Source of the DNA: Coenobita brevimanus
Lineage: Eukaryota; Arthropoda; Malacostraca; Decapoda; Coenobitidae
DNA: 64,000 nt
Reading direction: 5' to 3'
Assembly (NCBI GenBank): GCA_032717465.1
Contig: CM064691.1
Coordinates: 2,110,315-2,174,314, forward strand
Shown piece by piece: positions 45,107 to 56,121 of this stretch (position 1 is the stretch's first letter; every line of letters begins with the position of its first letter). Position numbers and translations under genes: made by a program. The notes below the pieces were generated by a model. It made no database searches, was not told the DNA's origin, and saw nothing but the letters and a program-made list of their open reading frames with translations.

Positions 45107-46207
45107 ATGGGTACTCCCCCACAGTTCACTAGTCCCACAGTGACAGTGAACCCCCCTCCACAGATGGCCAATGTTCCATCATCCCAGGCAGTGAGTACAA
45201 CCCCTCAAGTATATAATTCACAAGGCACAATGTTTGCCGCATCAATTCAGCAGCCTCATGATTGGCTAGCTGCTTCCTCCTCAGGCCCTCCCACAGGTGA
45301 CAGTACCTTCCTTGTTCAGCCAGGGTTTGTGGGAGGCATTCCTGTGAAGGTCCTGAGAGATAATGGTTCCTCAGGTTGCTCTGTCAAGCAGAGTTTAGTT
45401 CGGCCTGAGCAGTATACAGGTCAACAAATCCATGCAAACCTTATTGATGGATCAGTGAGATTGTTCCCCGAGGCATGTATCCAGGTGGCATCTCCATTTT
45501 ATACTGGTACGACACTCGCAGTTGTCATGCCAGAACCGTTATTTGACCTTATAACTGGCAACATTTTCGGTGTCAAGGATAGTTGCACCAAACATGACGC
45601 TACTCAGACTTCGGCTGCTGCGGTAACACGAGCCATGGCTGAGGCTCCAGACTATGTCACCCCAGTGTTCATTGAATCGCCGCAAGATCTGATGTGTAGT
45701 CAACTTGTTGTACAAGAACAACATTCTGACCCGACACTTGCTGTCGTGCGGAACAAACAAAAGGGTCGAGTGATTAAGTATTCACAGGGAGGTCGAGCCA
45801 AGTTCCTTTGTAAACAAGGACAGCTCTACCGTGAGTCACGAACACCTGAGGGCGAGGTACGACTGCAGCTTGTCGTTCCCGCCAAGTACCGCCTAGCAGT
45901 GTTACAATGGGGTCATTGTTCAGCCTCAGGAGGTCACATGGGCAAAAGGAAGACCCAGGGCCGTATCCGAGCTGACTTTTTCTGGCCAGGGATGGGACGA
46001 GACATAGATAGTTTTGTCCGTTCCTGCAGTGTGTGTCAAAGTAACACCACTAATCAGGGATATGTCCTTCCTGTGCTGCTCGTAACCACACCTGCAATCT
46101 CTGAGTCAGCTGAGAGACAGGGTAGTGGTGAAGTGGGTGCAGACATGATATCTCGCCCATTGGCCCCACAGGACACAGTATGTCCAGGGCCTGTACATAC
46201 ATATTAA
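45107..46207 (+). CDS. LTR element pol remnant: protease-like plus integrase zinc finger, no RT
   Basis: Open frame of 366 codons. A Pro/Gln/Ser-rich start leads to a retropepsin-like segment near residue 78 (GGIPVKVLRDNGSSGCSV), where the usual catalytic Asp-Thr/Ser-Gly triplet reads DNG, so activity is doubtful. After about 140 residues an integrase N-terminal HHCC finger follows: HCSASGGH, then FFWPGMGRDIDSFVRSCSVC. RT, RNase H and the DDE core expected between and after these are absent, yet the frame remains open. The upstream reading frame is closed just before the Gln-rich stretch. The stop at 46207 overlaps the start of the tandem array. It could be an internally deleted pol or a non-autonomous lineage with its own protein. 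Confidence 0.72.
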   Translation: MGTPPQFTSPTVTVNPPPQMANVPSSQAVSTTPQVYNSQGTMFAASIQQPHDWLAASSSGPPTGDSTFLVQPGFVGGIPVKVLRDNGSSGCSVKQSLVRPEQYTGQQIHANLIDGSVRLFPEACIQVASPFYTGTTLAVVMPEPLFDLITGNIFGVKDSCTKHDATQTSAAAVTRAMAEAPDYVTPVFIESPQDLMCSQLVVQEQHSDPTLAVVRNKQKGRVIKYSQGGRAKFLCKQGQLYRESRTPEGEVRLQLVVPAKYRLAVLQWGHCSASGGHMGKRKTQGRIRADFFWPGMGRDIDSFVRSCSVCQSNTTNQGYVLPVLLVTTPAISESAERQGSGEVGADMISRPLAPQDTVCPGPVHTY

Positions 46208-46775
46208 GTACTGTAGGTTAAGGGGGAAGTTCAAGAGAGAACTCCGCAGAGGCGACTCGAGGCTATGGAAGACCCGAGTTTGCACAAGGATTCTCAGCTC
46301 CCCGATACTAATATAAGTACTGTAGGTTAAGGGGGAAGTTCAAGAGAGAACTCTGCAGAGGCGACTCGAGGTTATGGAAGACCCGAGTTTGCACAAGGAT
46401 TCTCAGCTCCCCGATACTAATATAAGAACTGTAGGTTAAGGGGAAAGTTCGAGAGAGAACTCCGCAGAGGCGACTCGAGGCTATGGAAGACCCGAGTTTG
46501 CACAAGGATTCTCAGCTCCCCGATACTAATATAAGTAATGTAGGTTAAGGGGAAAGTTCGAGAGAGAACTCCGCAGAGGCGACTCGAGGCTATGGAAGAC
46601 CCGAGTTTGCACAAGGATTCTCAGCTCCCCGATACTAATATAAGTAATGTAGGTTAAGGGGAAAGTTCGAGAGAGAACTCCGCAGAGGCGACTCGAGGCT
46701 ATGGAAGACCTGAGTTTGCACAAGGATTCTCAGTTCTCCGATATTAATATAAGTACTGCAGGTTAAGGGGGATAA
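46205..46775. repeat. 109-bp tandem repeat array (five units plus partial sixth)
   Basis: Units start at 46205, 46314, 46423, 46532, 46641 and 46750 (partial), each with TACTGTAGGTTAAGGGG near its start and CGCAGAGGCGACTCGAGG inside. Units differ by a few substitutions. The array lies between the pol remnant and the 3' LTR of the LTR element. It generates overlapping 65-codon minus-strand frames that are by-products. Confidence 0.95.
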
Positions 46776-47349
46776 TGGCAACCTCGAATGTACGTCGTAG
46801 CACTGACTGCTAGGCAGATAGAGTAATTGTAACATAATAAAATTTTTGTCTCATCGACATTTTTGATGCTCCACCTCAATTGATTTTGCAGGTACAGCAA
46901 TGGGCGTAGCAGTTTTGCTGTGCGGGCCAGCTGATCGTCTGACGCACGCTGCCGCCTCTTCTCCTCTGCCTTCGTCGTCGCCATATTATTAATATATACT
47001 GTGTCATTTTACACGTAGGTACAGTTACACCACAACTGTTACACCTACACCATGTATTACGTACATCACGCTACACAACAATTAGTTGTCAGTGTAAATG
47101 TAGCGACTTTTCGCTCAGTTTGACCCGAGTACAGGATTTTCACCGTCGTCACGGAGTTTTTCCCTCAAGCTTGCCTCTATTAACGTAAATACAAGGTTTT
47201 TTCGCTCACTGGTGACTGCGACTTTCTCCTGTAGCAGGATAGCACACACACCACAGTGTGAATCTTGTGTGACTGAGCTAGGATTTATATGTATGCATAT
47301 TGAAATCTTTTTTCTGAAAGAAAAAAGATTTGATTTTGATGGGGCGTAA
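46776..47349 (+). other. LTR element 3' untranslated region
   Basis: Noncoding interior between the tandem array and the 3' LTR, ending in the purine-rich tract GATGGGGCGTAA next to the LTR. A short T-run/A-run palindrome (TCTTTTTTCTGAAAGAAAAAAGA-type, about 47308-47331) lies before it. Confidence 0.6.
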
Positions 47350-48339
47350 TGTCACGAGTCGGCTAGTAACATTGGCTTTTGTGGGAAACCGCGAACTCAA
47401 GTGGAATCCCAGTTTATCGTTCAGTTAACTGCTCATCGGCGGGAGTCCTTTCAAATCAATTTTTCAGTGTCATAAGTGATCGTCTTTGTGTGAGACATTA
47501 GCGCTTCCGCTGAGCGATTTGTTTTGGGCACGTTTCGCTCACTCTAGCCGTTAAAAAATGCGGCGATTGCCTTCTTTCTTTCCCACGAGTTGATCAGTCC
47601 AGTGTTTGCTTTGACGGAGAGAGGTACTGTGCTCCAGAAGTGTGAGAGGAGAGGTCAGCTAGCACCCAGACTCCACTAGACTACAGTTCTCCAGACTCCC
47701 ACCTTTCGTTGGTGATACACAGCATTCATTGACCAGTATTTCTTTTCGTTTTCCTAGTCTTAAGAGTTTAGTTAAGGTGTTTTTCCTAGGCATAAGAATT
47801 TAGCTCGTGAGTGAATGAGTGAGATCTCATTAATTTGATTTTGAAATGTAACGTTAAATTTATTTAGTAATCAATAAATTTAACAGTTCTTTTTCTTGAG
47901 CTTAATGTAATGTAAACTCTTGTTTCATTTCTCCGCAATTAAGCTTATTTCTCTTATAGCTCCTAGCTTGCATAAACGTTTGCCATTCATAACTGGTACT
48001 TAGGCCAGTCTTGTGTATTAAGCTTAAAATCCGTTGTGCCTCCTACGAGTTAAGCATCAGCAAGAACCTGATACTATTGTTAGTATTAGTTTTTATTGTC
48101 AGGGGTGAAGTAACTTTCTCCAGAGGCTAACAGTACTAATAACCAGCAATTGAGTAAGTCTCTGCTGTGTACTGTTGAGAAAGTTTATAAATTCTCGTTC
48201 TTAGAGAATCATGCGAAGCAAGCCAGCGTAAAGTAATCGTTGCTTGATTTAGCAAGACAATCATTGTCCCTGTTGTTCAATATTATTGAACATTATTATC
48301 ATTATCATTTAATATTTGCATTTTATTTTAAAAACCCCA

Positions 48340-48344
<5 letters not shown>
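47350..48344 (+). repeat. 3' long terminal repeat (about 995 bp)
   Basis: Direct repeat of 42411-43412. Small indels and scattered substitutions are visible. Its last bases (ATGATA against GTGACA) merge into the following TA array. Confidence 0.92.
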
Positions 48345-48398
<54 letters not shown>

Positions 48399-48417
48399 TA
48401 TACACATACAGTATATA

Positions 48418-48446
<29 letters not shown>
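48345..48446. repeat. TA microsatellite between LTR element and Tc1 element
   Basis: TA run with ACACATATATACACATACAG and TACTGTA interruptions. The Tc1-like element begins at its right edge. Confidence 0.95.
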
Positions 48447-48451
<5 letters not shown>

Positions 48452-49832
48452 CTCGTCAGAAGTATGGAGCCCCCTGCGTCCCTCCTGAGAAACAAACCTT
48501 TCAACATTGAAAAAACATATAAATAATGCATTTTATTTACCTTTGGTGCTTCGTATGGTAGCCTTTACGTTTCTTCACGGACCTGAGACGTCTTGGAAGT
48601 AAAAGGGCAAGGCTCCTGAGGTGCTGGAGCGGTATTTTGTCCCAGGAGTCACGAATGGCGGCTTCCAGCTTAGGCAGAGAGCTCACGTCCTTCCCTTGGA
48701 GACTCTTCTTTACGAGGTACCAGAGGTTTTCAATCGGGTTGAGGTCTGGGCTATTTCCTGGCCAGTCTGTCATGAATGATACCTCGCAGTCACGAAGCCA
48801 ATTGGTGACCGATTTGGCCTTGTGAGCAGGTGCACCGTCCTGCTGAAACACTCGTGCACCTGTTAGCTCGAAGGAGTCTGGTAAATGATCACACAGAAGC
48901 TCCAGGTAAACATCCTGATTCACTCTGAGGTTCTTGGGAAGTACAACAAGCTTCCCCAAACCCTTCCCTGAGAAACAACCCCATACCATGAGTGAATCAG
49001 GATGTTTAACTGTACTTTATACATACCGTGGGTCAAGTGGGTCACTACCTTTGCGTGCTCCTCTGTTACAGGTAACACTAAACGTTGCCTCATCAGACCA
49101 CAACACTGACAACCACTGCTCCTCACCCCAGTTTAGATATTTATTAGCAAAGGCAAGCCTACGAATTCTCTGGCTGCTAGAGAGAAGAGGCTTTTTCACA
49201 GGCCTGTGACTTGTGTAACCAAGCTCATGCACCCTACGAGACACTGTTCTCACTGACACCTCACCAAACACTTCTGGGTTGCTATCCTTAATTTTCCTTG
49301 CACTCACACGAGGATTAAACTCCACTGCACGTTATAAAACATTAACAGACCTTGGGGAAGTTTTCCTAGGCCTACCAGACCTCGGTTTCTTTGTGGGAAC
49401 TTCACCACTGTTTTCCTCCCGAAACCGCGCACACCAACGACGCACTGTCGATCGTACCACACCAACCAATTCACTAATTTCCTTTGTCTGGTGGCCTGCC
49501 TCCTTTAGAGCAATGATCTGGGATATGATTTCACTCGATAGTTCACGGGTAGGTGCCATAACAAAGTTTTAAAGGCCAAAACACTGCGGGACACTCGGTA
49601 AAAAATGGCGCAATTTGAGAGGGACACTCGGCGGAGTTCCTCTCTCTCAGGCAGCCCGTGGGCGACTGAGGCGGGAACCAACCAGCGTGTCGGAAGGCCT
49701 CAGGCTACCGTGACGTCATGCTCGGAGCTCAAACTTGTGGCTCAATTCTTACCCACAAAAATGGGTGATTCTTTTTGGGCCATAAGTATTGCGCGCCCGG
49801 CGGACAACGCTGAATACTTCTGACGAGTACTG
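48447..49832 (-). mobile_element. Tc1-like DNA transposon (1,386 bp)
   Basis: Inverted ends: right complement CAGTACTCGTCAGAAGTAT; left TAGTGCTCGTCAGAAGTAT. Both are flanked by TA, the standard Tc1/mariner target duplication, here lying within TA microsatellites on both sides. It encodes a Tc1-type transposase on the minus strand with two stops. Confidence 0.92.
48537..49559 (-). pseudogene. Tc1-type transposase with two in-frame stops
   Basis: Would be a transposase of about 340 residues (normal for Tc1), a cut-and-paste DDE enzyme acting in the nucleus on the element's ends. From the start at 49559: an N-terminal paired-like HTH (MAPTRELSSEIISQIIAL), a GRPR hook (RSGRPRK), a second HTH, then the catalytic WSDEATF (first Asp), FQQDGAPAHKA (second Asp) and WPGNSPDLNPIENLW (Glu), a DD34E arrangement. 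In-frame stops at 49334-49332 and 49019-49017 break it into three pieces without any frameshift. The catalytic triad is intact. This is a recently dead copy. Confidence 0.92.
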
Positions 49833-49835
<3 letters not shown>

Positions 49836-49866
<31 letters not shown>

Positions 49867-50095
49867 CTGTACATATCTATCTATCTATCTATTGCCCGAC
49901 GCCTCAATTCCATTCGGGGTGGCCACAAACAAATCGCCTCCACGTTGCCCTGTCCCTCGCCATTTCACTGCCCTGCTCCCAACTCACCCCCCCCTCTCAC
50001 ATATACCTCTCCACCCCATCCCTCCATCTCATTCTCGGCCTCCCCCTCCACCTCACTCACATACACTCTCTTCGTCAGTCTTTCACCTACAGGAC
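49836..50095 (-). mobile_element. LINE-C copy 6: short 3' fragment beside TA/TATC repeats
   Basis: After a TA run and TATC repeats (49836-49892), the LINE-C 3' end begins (CTATTGCCCGACGCCTCAAT) and covers the last 200 bp, up to the GRGRP-coding text, then stops near 50095. 5'-truncated. Confidence 0.85.
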
Positions 50096-50149
50096 AGGGC
50101 TGGTGCTGAGAAATTGGATTTGCCGAATAATAAAAAACCCTACCCACTC

Positions 50150-52740
50150 AGCACTGTAAATGTATTGGTGAACACTGTCATCACCACTAAAGGTATTACA
50201 ATTGTCTGGAAAGAGTACTGTATACTTTACAATACTTTAATCAATACTGTGCTATATTTGAATCTGAAACATATATAAATTAGTGAACATATACAAGTGT
50301 AATGACACAGTATGCCTACAAATCACAGATAACACTTCCTGGATGGCCAAAATGATACGGAATACTGTATTACCTACCCGCTCAGTACATCACTTGCATT
50401 GGTAACCACTGTCATCACTACTTGTATTATTACAAATGTGTCTGGGGTGAGTTATATAATACTCTCTCCAAACACAAAATAAAATACTGTAGTCAGAAAA
50501 ATACATATAATACTCTGGAGGAATATGAATTGGTAAGGTCTTTCTGACGAAAGTTAAACGTACATTTAGCGCTCATTCTTTTGTTCGTTTTTGTCCTTAC
50601 ACGTGAAAGGGAGAGTATTAATACAAACAATAATGTATTCCATTAACCTCTTAAGAACCCCCGGCATTGACCAACCCTTCACAGTACCGGTGTCAGTGAC
50701 TTCGAATTAGTGTGCGCTATAAAAAAACCGTGAACAATTATGGGAAGGGAACGAAGGTCACTTGTATGTTTACACGACTTTAGGATACGATTCCAAGCAG
50801 TCAGGCGGTTGCTTAATCTCAGATGTTTTTGTCCATTTGGTAAATGCACCGTAACTTTATCAGTTCTTCCGTGAATCATAGCGAATCATCACACGGGTTT
50901 AGGAAGCTAAAAAACACATAGCAAGGTGCACCAGATGATTCTCTTCACATCTTTAAGAAAATTAAATAGATGAAATTTAATCCATCTTTGATTACGTAGA
51001 GTGAGTTTCTTCCATTCCTCTTAAATCAATTTATTTTTCTTAAAGATGTGCAGATAAACATTTGGTGCACCTAGCAATGTGTTATTTAACTTCCTAAACC
51101 CATACTGCGATTCGCTATGAATCACAGAAGAATTGATAAAGTTACAGTACATTTATCAAATGGGCAAAAACATCTGAGATTAAGCGACCGCCCGACCACA
51201 GTCTAAGTAATATACAGTCGTCTCACGCTTGGTTCAAATTTTGGAGCAGCCTGTGCATTACATAACGGGGTCCCGCAGCCGTCAGTTGGTTCAGGGCAGC
51301 GGGAGGGAGCAGATGTGCATCCCCTCAGTCTCTTCGCTCTCGTGCTGGAAGTTCAGATGTGCAGCATTTGAAAACATGCCAGTTTAAATATAGAACAATT
51401 TCCGGAGCTAAAGCGGTCAAAATTGGATTCAAAAGTTTACCTTTATCAAAGAAAATTAAAGATTATAAAGTTTTATAAGACAATGAGTGATGTTTGAAGA
51501 AAATTATCCAACCACTGTGTACACGCATGTCCTCATGTTGTGCTATACTACATGCCTGCATTTATTTCAAATGTCACTCATCGTTTTATTAAACTTTATA
51601 ATCAACTTTAATTTTTGTTGATAATGGTAAACTTTTAAAGCTAACTTTGACCTCTTAGCTTTGGAAATTATTCCATATTTAAACTGGCTGCTTATATTGC
51701 AAGCAATTTACAAATATAAATACATGTGTTAAAATACAATCTGTAGATTTACCACACTCCTCAGTGTAGCATAAACCAAATGAGGAGCCTTAATTCAAAC
51801 GTTTCTTGGTTAGCCAGCAGAGCTAAGTGAACAGGGTATACCTGTCACACTTGAGTTATCCCATTACTTTTCCTTTTCTATCTATGGAAGGCCATGTGAC
51901 GTCATCCTCCTGCGCGTGATACGACTATATATTACTTAGACTGTGCACCTGACTGCTTGGAATCGTATCATAGAGTCGTGTAAACATACCAGTGACCTTC
52001 GTTCCTTTCCAATAATTATTCACAGTTTTTTATAGCTCACACTAACTCGACATCACTGACACCATTACTGTAAAGGGTTGTTCAATGCCGGAGGTTATTA
52101 AGGGGTTAATGGAATACATTACTGTTTGCATCAATACTCTCCCTTTCACATATAAAGGCAAAAATGAATAAAAGAATGTGCACTAAATGTACGTTTGTCA
52201 GAAAGACCTTACCAATTCATATTCCTCCAGTTTATTTTATGTATTTTTCCTACTTTAGGTTAGGTTTGGTTAAATTATTAGGTACAGTTAAGCTCACTTA
52301 GGTTAGGTTTAGTTAAACACTTAGGACAGTCCCTTCCACCATTATGCTGAGGAATCAAAGTACAAGAGCTGTCACAGCATTACAGCTAAAAACTAACGGG
52401 GAAACAGATTCAACAAGCAACGTTTATTTATGGGTACTGGTAATGCATTACAGTATCAGTGGTTCATGGGCTACACAATTACCAGTAAATGTCATTTTCA
52501 GGAAGGCATCAAGAATTAACGGATTTCAAGAATTAGCCAGGGGGCTTGGAATGTAACCCTTGCTAATTTAGGGTGGGGAGGGGTTACTGTACTGTATGAT
52601 ACTGTGCAATATTGTAATCAGTAAAGTACTATATCTGAATATGAAGAATATAGAAGCTAGTGAACATACACAAGTGTAATGAAACAGTAGGCCTACAAGT
52701 CACAGATAACACTTCCTGGACTGCCAAGATGATTCCGGAC
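50150..52740. repeat. Noncoding complex of nested inverted repeats
   Basis: Several palindromic layers. Outer arms at about 50490-50800 and 51952-52255 are inverted copies (shared AGGAATATGAATTGGTAAGG). Within them are arms 50795-50960 with 51040-51210 (shared AAACATCTGAGATTAAGC-type text), arms about 51203-51232 with 51917-51949 (AGTCTAAGTAATATA), and arms about 51380-51490 with 51560-51690. The whole is also flanked by direct repeats (about 50200-50375 and 52580-52735, shared CACAGATAACACTTCCTGGA). No protein family is seen. Probably foldback or MITE-type elements inserted into one another. Confidence 0.75.
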
Positions 52741-52810
52741 ATCTGCTGAACAATCAAAGACTTTCGTAAATGGGACTACTTCTCAAAACTGCCGAAATAT
52801 CAGATCTACT

Positions 52811-53215
52811 GAATAATCTATCTATCTATCTATCTATCTATTGCCAGATGCCATAATCCTGTAAAGGGTGGCCATTTGACACTGAGTTAGTTGTTTTACA
52901 CGGAGGGGCACCAACCCTCCACCAACCCACTTGTTGACACGTAGGGAGCACGAATGGTTTGGTTATATGGTTACCACCCTGCGTTGTAAATGGTTTCTTG
53001 GCTTACAGAAAACCATTTGGCTTGTCACTCAATGTAAAGCCACCTGTAAAGGAAAGAAAAGCAATAAGAAGTGACAGGAAAGATGGGAGAAATAGGAAGA
53101 GAGGAGGGCAGGCACAGAAAAAGAATGATAAAAGCTAAGGAAGCAGGCAGAACTACATCAAATGAGTGGATGATGGTTGCCACCACCTACCACAGCTGAA
53201 TAATCAGCTGCCAAA
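52811..53215 (-). mobile_element. GATA-tailed SINE-like element, copy 4 (most complete)
   Basis: Minus-strand copy with a TATC tail (52818-52842), the LINE-C-like 3' end, core, purine-rich middle and the complete head up to GGTAGGTGGTGGCAACCATC near 53190. Best copy for defining the family. Confidence 0.9.
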
Positions 53216-53237
53216 TAATAGGACTTTTACTGTATAT

Positions 53238-53407
<170 letters not shown>

Positions 53408-53465
53408 ATATTACATGCAAGTAAGAAAGCAACATATAACGATGACTTTCTGTACTTGTACCTAC

Positions 53466-54024
53466 CCTCAACATGTGGAGTCCATATTTCTTTCTGATGC
53501 AAGGACATAGTGGTCGCTGCAGAAGTATGGTGTGCCATCGAGTCCACATTTTTCCCTGTACCACTGTGAGCTTCTCTGCTTGATGGTAACTTTGTACTCA
53601 CAATACTGCTTCTTAAAGGAAGGGATTTATACTGAGGTCTTGCATCTGAGGCACCAAGGTGAACTCCTGACACTATATTTACTTTATGTGTGGTTGAATC
53701 TACATGTTTTGGTCTGTCAAGTGTTTCACTGTTTGCATCATGATCTCTTTGCACAGCCTTTGAAGTTTGATTTCTCACTCCTTTGTAATCATAATTTCCT
53801 GAGTCTCTAATTTTCTCTTCCTCCCTCAGTTCTTCACTCTTGCCCTGTCTCCCTGTCCAAGTATCTCTGCCCTCTGCTTTGGTTTCACTAGCTTCTTCAT
53901 GTTGTTGTGGGGCTTTTGGTGGGGGTTCCCCAGGGATATCTTGCTGTTTGGGTGGGCCTCGGTGACGCACCTTCAAACTCCGAGCTGACTTCTCCTCCTC
54001 TAGCAACTTGTTCAACTGATGCTC
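53466..54024 (-). CDS. HERC1: HERC1-like exon b
   Basis: Largest exon, 559 nt, minus strand. The acceptor TATTTTGTACTGTAG lies before 54024 and the donor GTTGAGG|GTAGGT after 53466. Begins on a codon boundary ([18 protein letters not shown]) and ends with one base of the Gly codon finished by exon c. About 186 codons, mostly charged and disordered: Pro-rich [12 protein letters not shown], then [20 protein letters not shown] and a Ser/His-rich end (TPHVEG). Such linkers evolve fast, so homology to HERC1 is not visible here; membership is inferred from phase continuity with exons a and c. The frame remains open beyond the donor only into intron sequence and the TA repeat. Confidence 0.62.
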
Positions 54025-54164
54025 CTACAGTACAAAATAAAGAGGTATTAAATGTAAGTCCTTCATATACTGAAAGAAATCAAGAAAAATTTCAAGACAA
54101 ATTAAATGCATTAAGTGTATTAACGCCTTCAATTAAAGGCCATACCGAATATGCTGGTGTAAAG

Positions 54165-54196
<32 letters not shown>

Positions 54197-54983
54197 AAGG
54201 GTTGACTAACATGCTGAGCATAAAGTTGTCGATACATGGCAGAGATAAAAATAAGGCCGTAGCATATACCGAAGGAGCAGGCTTACAGCCATACGGTAGA
54301 CTACTAATTCTATCATGTTAGTCTTGTACTGAAACTTTTAAGACAGACCCAAGTTCTATATACAGTACTACTTCTTACCCGGTTAACATTTGTAGCCCAG
54401 ACAAAGTCTTAATAAAGGCAAGTCAAAGTTACCGGTAATTACCGGTGTTTAGGCCTAACATGTGAGGTGCATCCTATGCCATGCACCCTTCCATGAACGT
54501 ATACAAACACCGACTGGGCAAAAGCTATTCAAGACAGTAAATGTGACACGCTATTATAATAGGCTTTCTATGGATAGAGACGATATGCATTTCGAACAGT
54601 TCTGCTATGGTGATCGGTTGCACACCTTAACCTTATACAGTACTGGACTTTGTTAGTACATGTCTGGTGCTTGTAAACTTTTGCTGTATTGGTTCTAGTG
54701 ATGTCCACAGTCTGTTGGTTAACACACACAAATTCATGACAGTCATATGGAAGTGGTGTTGCCTCATTCTAGGGGTCGACTTATCCAGCGAATATAGCAC
54801 TAAACCTGAATTACACCTATTAATTTTACGGGTCAACTTACAGTATACGCTCGCATATATGACATGTATTGTAATTCTTTCTACTATTTGACATTTTGTT
54901 TGGTTCTGGGAAGACCTTTCTTATTCAGGGAGTTTAATGCAGATCGTTCCTATTCCCTGAACCGCAAGATTATTCCCCAGTGT
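54025..54983. other. Intron sequence with poly(A) run and a CGACTTAT motif
   Basis: Holds the exon b acceptor tract, an A-run at about 54166-54194, and GGGGTCGACTTATCC near 54773. The latter resembles the outer ends of the inverted pair at 59951-60430. No gene recognised. Confidence 0.45.
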
Positions 54984-55024
54984 AAAATGAAATACTCTGT
55001 AGGTTGCAGGTATATACACTGGAT
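54984..55024. repeat. Orphan conserved 40-mer, copy 1
   Basis: Starts AAAATGAAATACTCTGTAGG and ends near ATATACACTGGA. Near-identical copies are at 56167-56207 and 57032-57073. Here it precedes the T-run of LINE-E copy 2. Confidence 0.8.
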
Positions 55025-55029
55025 AAAAC

Positions 55030-55030
55030 A

Positions 55031-55062
<32 letters not shown>

Positions 55063-55795
55063 ACAGAACGGAGGAAGGAAAAACAAATGGAGAAAAAAAA
55101 TAATCCATACACCAGATTACTGGTGTCCTCTGTTCATAAAATATCTGTAACAGTTAGACTTGAACAGTTGTAGGTTGAAATTTGGAGGAAAACAATTCTG
55201 GGGAAGCAAGTTCCAGAGAGATGCAGTTCAGGGAATGAAAGAATTCTGATAGGCAGAAGTTCTGCAATATGGTTGAGTGACATTCCAGTCATGAGCGCTA
55301 CCAGATGCCCGTGTAGCACGAGGGAAGGCATGGAGAGGTGGCACCATGGACGCAACTTCGTCTGAGCATTTGCCAAAAAAATATCTGAAAAATAATGCAA
55401 GGGAGGCAACATTCCTTCTTACTTGCAGGAGAGGTAGTTTATATGTAATGGCAGGGTTGTTAATGATTCTAACAGCTTTATTCTGAATTTTGTCTAGTTG
55501 TCTAAATGCAACCTCTCCACAACCATTCCACAAGGGTGAGCAATATTAAAGCTGAGAGCGCACATGACTCTTATAAATTATAGCTAACTGCTCATCGGCG
55601 AAGAAGTTACGGACTCTGTACAATAATCCAAGTTTCTTTGAGGCGGTTTTAGCAAGTGATCTGACATGAGAGGTCCAGCTGAGGGCACTGTTAAGTGAGA
55701 CACCAAGAATTTCAATACTTTTGGAGATGGGAATACTAGTAGCACTGAAGGTAATGTACGAATCTGGCAATATCTGTCTATTAGTAAACTGTATA
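55030..55795 (-). mobile_element. LINE-E copy 2: jockey/CR1-like 3' fragment
   Basis: Minus-strand 5'-truncated LINE. Poly(A) tail as T-run at 55030-55058. The frame shows SIEILGVSLNSALSWTSHVR, KLGLLYRVRNFFADEQL, then WNGCGEVAFRQLDKIQNKAV. One in-frame stop lies at about 55546. The catalytic box is not included. Its 5' end abuts a TA array. Confidence 0.87.
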
Positions 55796-55843
55796 TATAT
55801 ACATATATGTATAATATATATATATAAATAAATATATATATAC

Positions 55844-55878
<35 letters not shown>

Positions 55879-55890
55879 TGTATATACCGG

Positions 55891-55922
<32 letters not shown>

Positions 55923-55924
55923 AA
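55796..55924. repeat. TA microsatellite cluster
   Basis: TA runs with TACTGTA and TACCGGTA interruptions between LINE-E copy 2 and a tRNA-derived SINE. Confidence 0.93.
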
Positions 55925-56121
55925 AAATAATAATTTGGTTTTACGCCAGATATCCCCGAAGGGCTAAGGCGTTGCCCCTGGGTAGATGACTTTTGGACTG
56001 AGGCGTGTAGCATTTTATGACCGGATGCCCTTCCTGATGTCTACCAATGACCCTTGGGTGGATTCGATCCTCCGACCCTTCGGTCAGAGACGAGCGCTCT
56101 AACCCACTGGAACACGACTGC

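Larger units (their letters stand above)
42411..48344 (+). mobile_element. LTR retrotransposon, Ty3/gypsy-like, non-autonomous (RT missing)
   Basis: Two direct repeats of about 1 kb (42411-43412 and 47350-48344) bound a 3.9-kb interior. The LTRs start TGTCAC and end in GTGACA or a variant, giving TG...CA-type termini with a 6-bp inverted repeat. A primer-binding-like TGGCGACCTCATTCC begins 2 nt after the 5' LTR, and a purine-rich GATGGGGCGTAA precedes the 3' LTR. The LTRs differ at few sites by eye (for example a 4-bp deletion near 48090), so the insertion is fairly recent. It sits in a TA array, which hides the target duplication. Gag is degraded. Protease and integrase-finger parts are joined without reverse transcriptase. 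Confidence 0.88.

Noticed and set aside
46205..46775. CRISPR-like array
   Set aside because: Units are head-to-tail copies of 109 bp with no alternating unique spacers, in a eukaryotic LTR element.
46308..46835. Four overlapping 65-codon minus-strand frames with the same sequence
   Set aside because: They come from the 109-bp tandem array, one per unit, and are antisense to the LTR element.
49605..49823. 72-codon plus-strand frame right of the Tc1 transposase
   Set aside because: It is the terminal noncoding region of the Tc1 element and runs into its inverted end.
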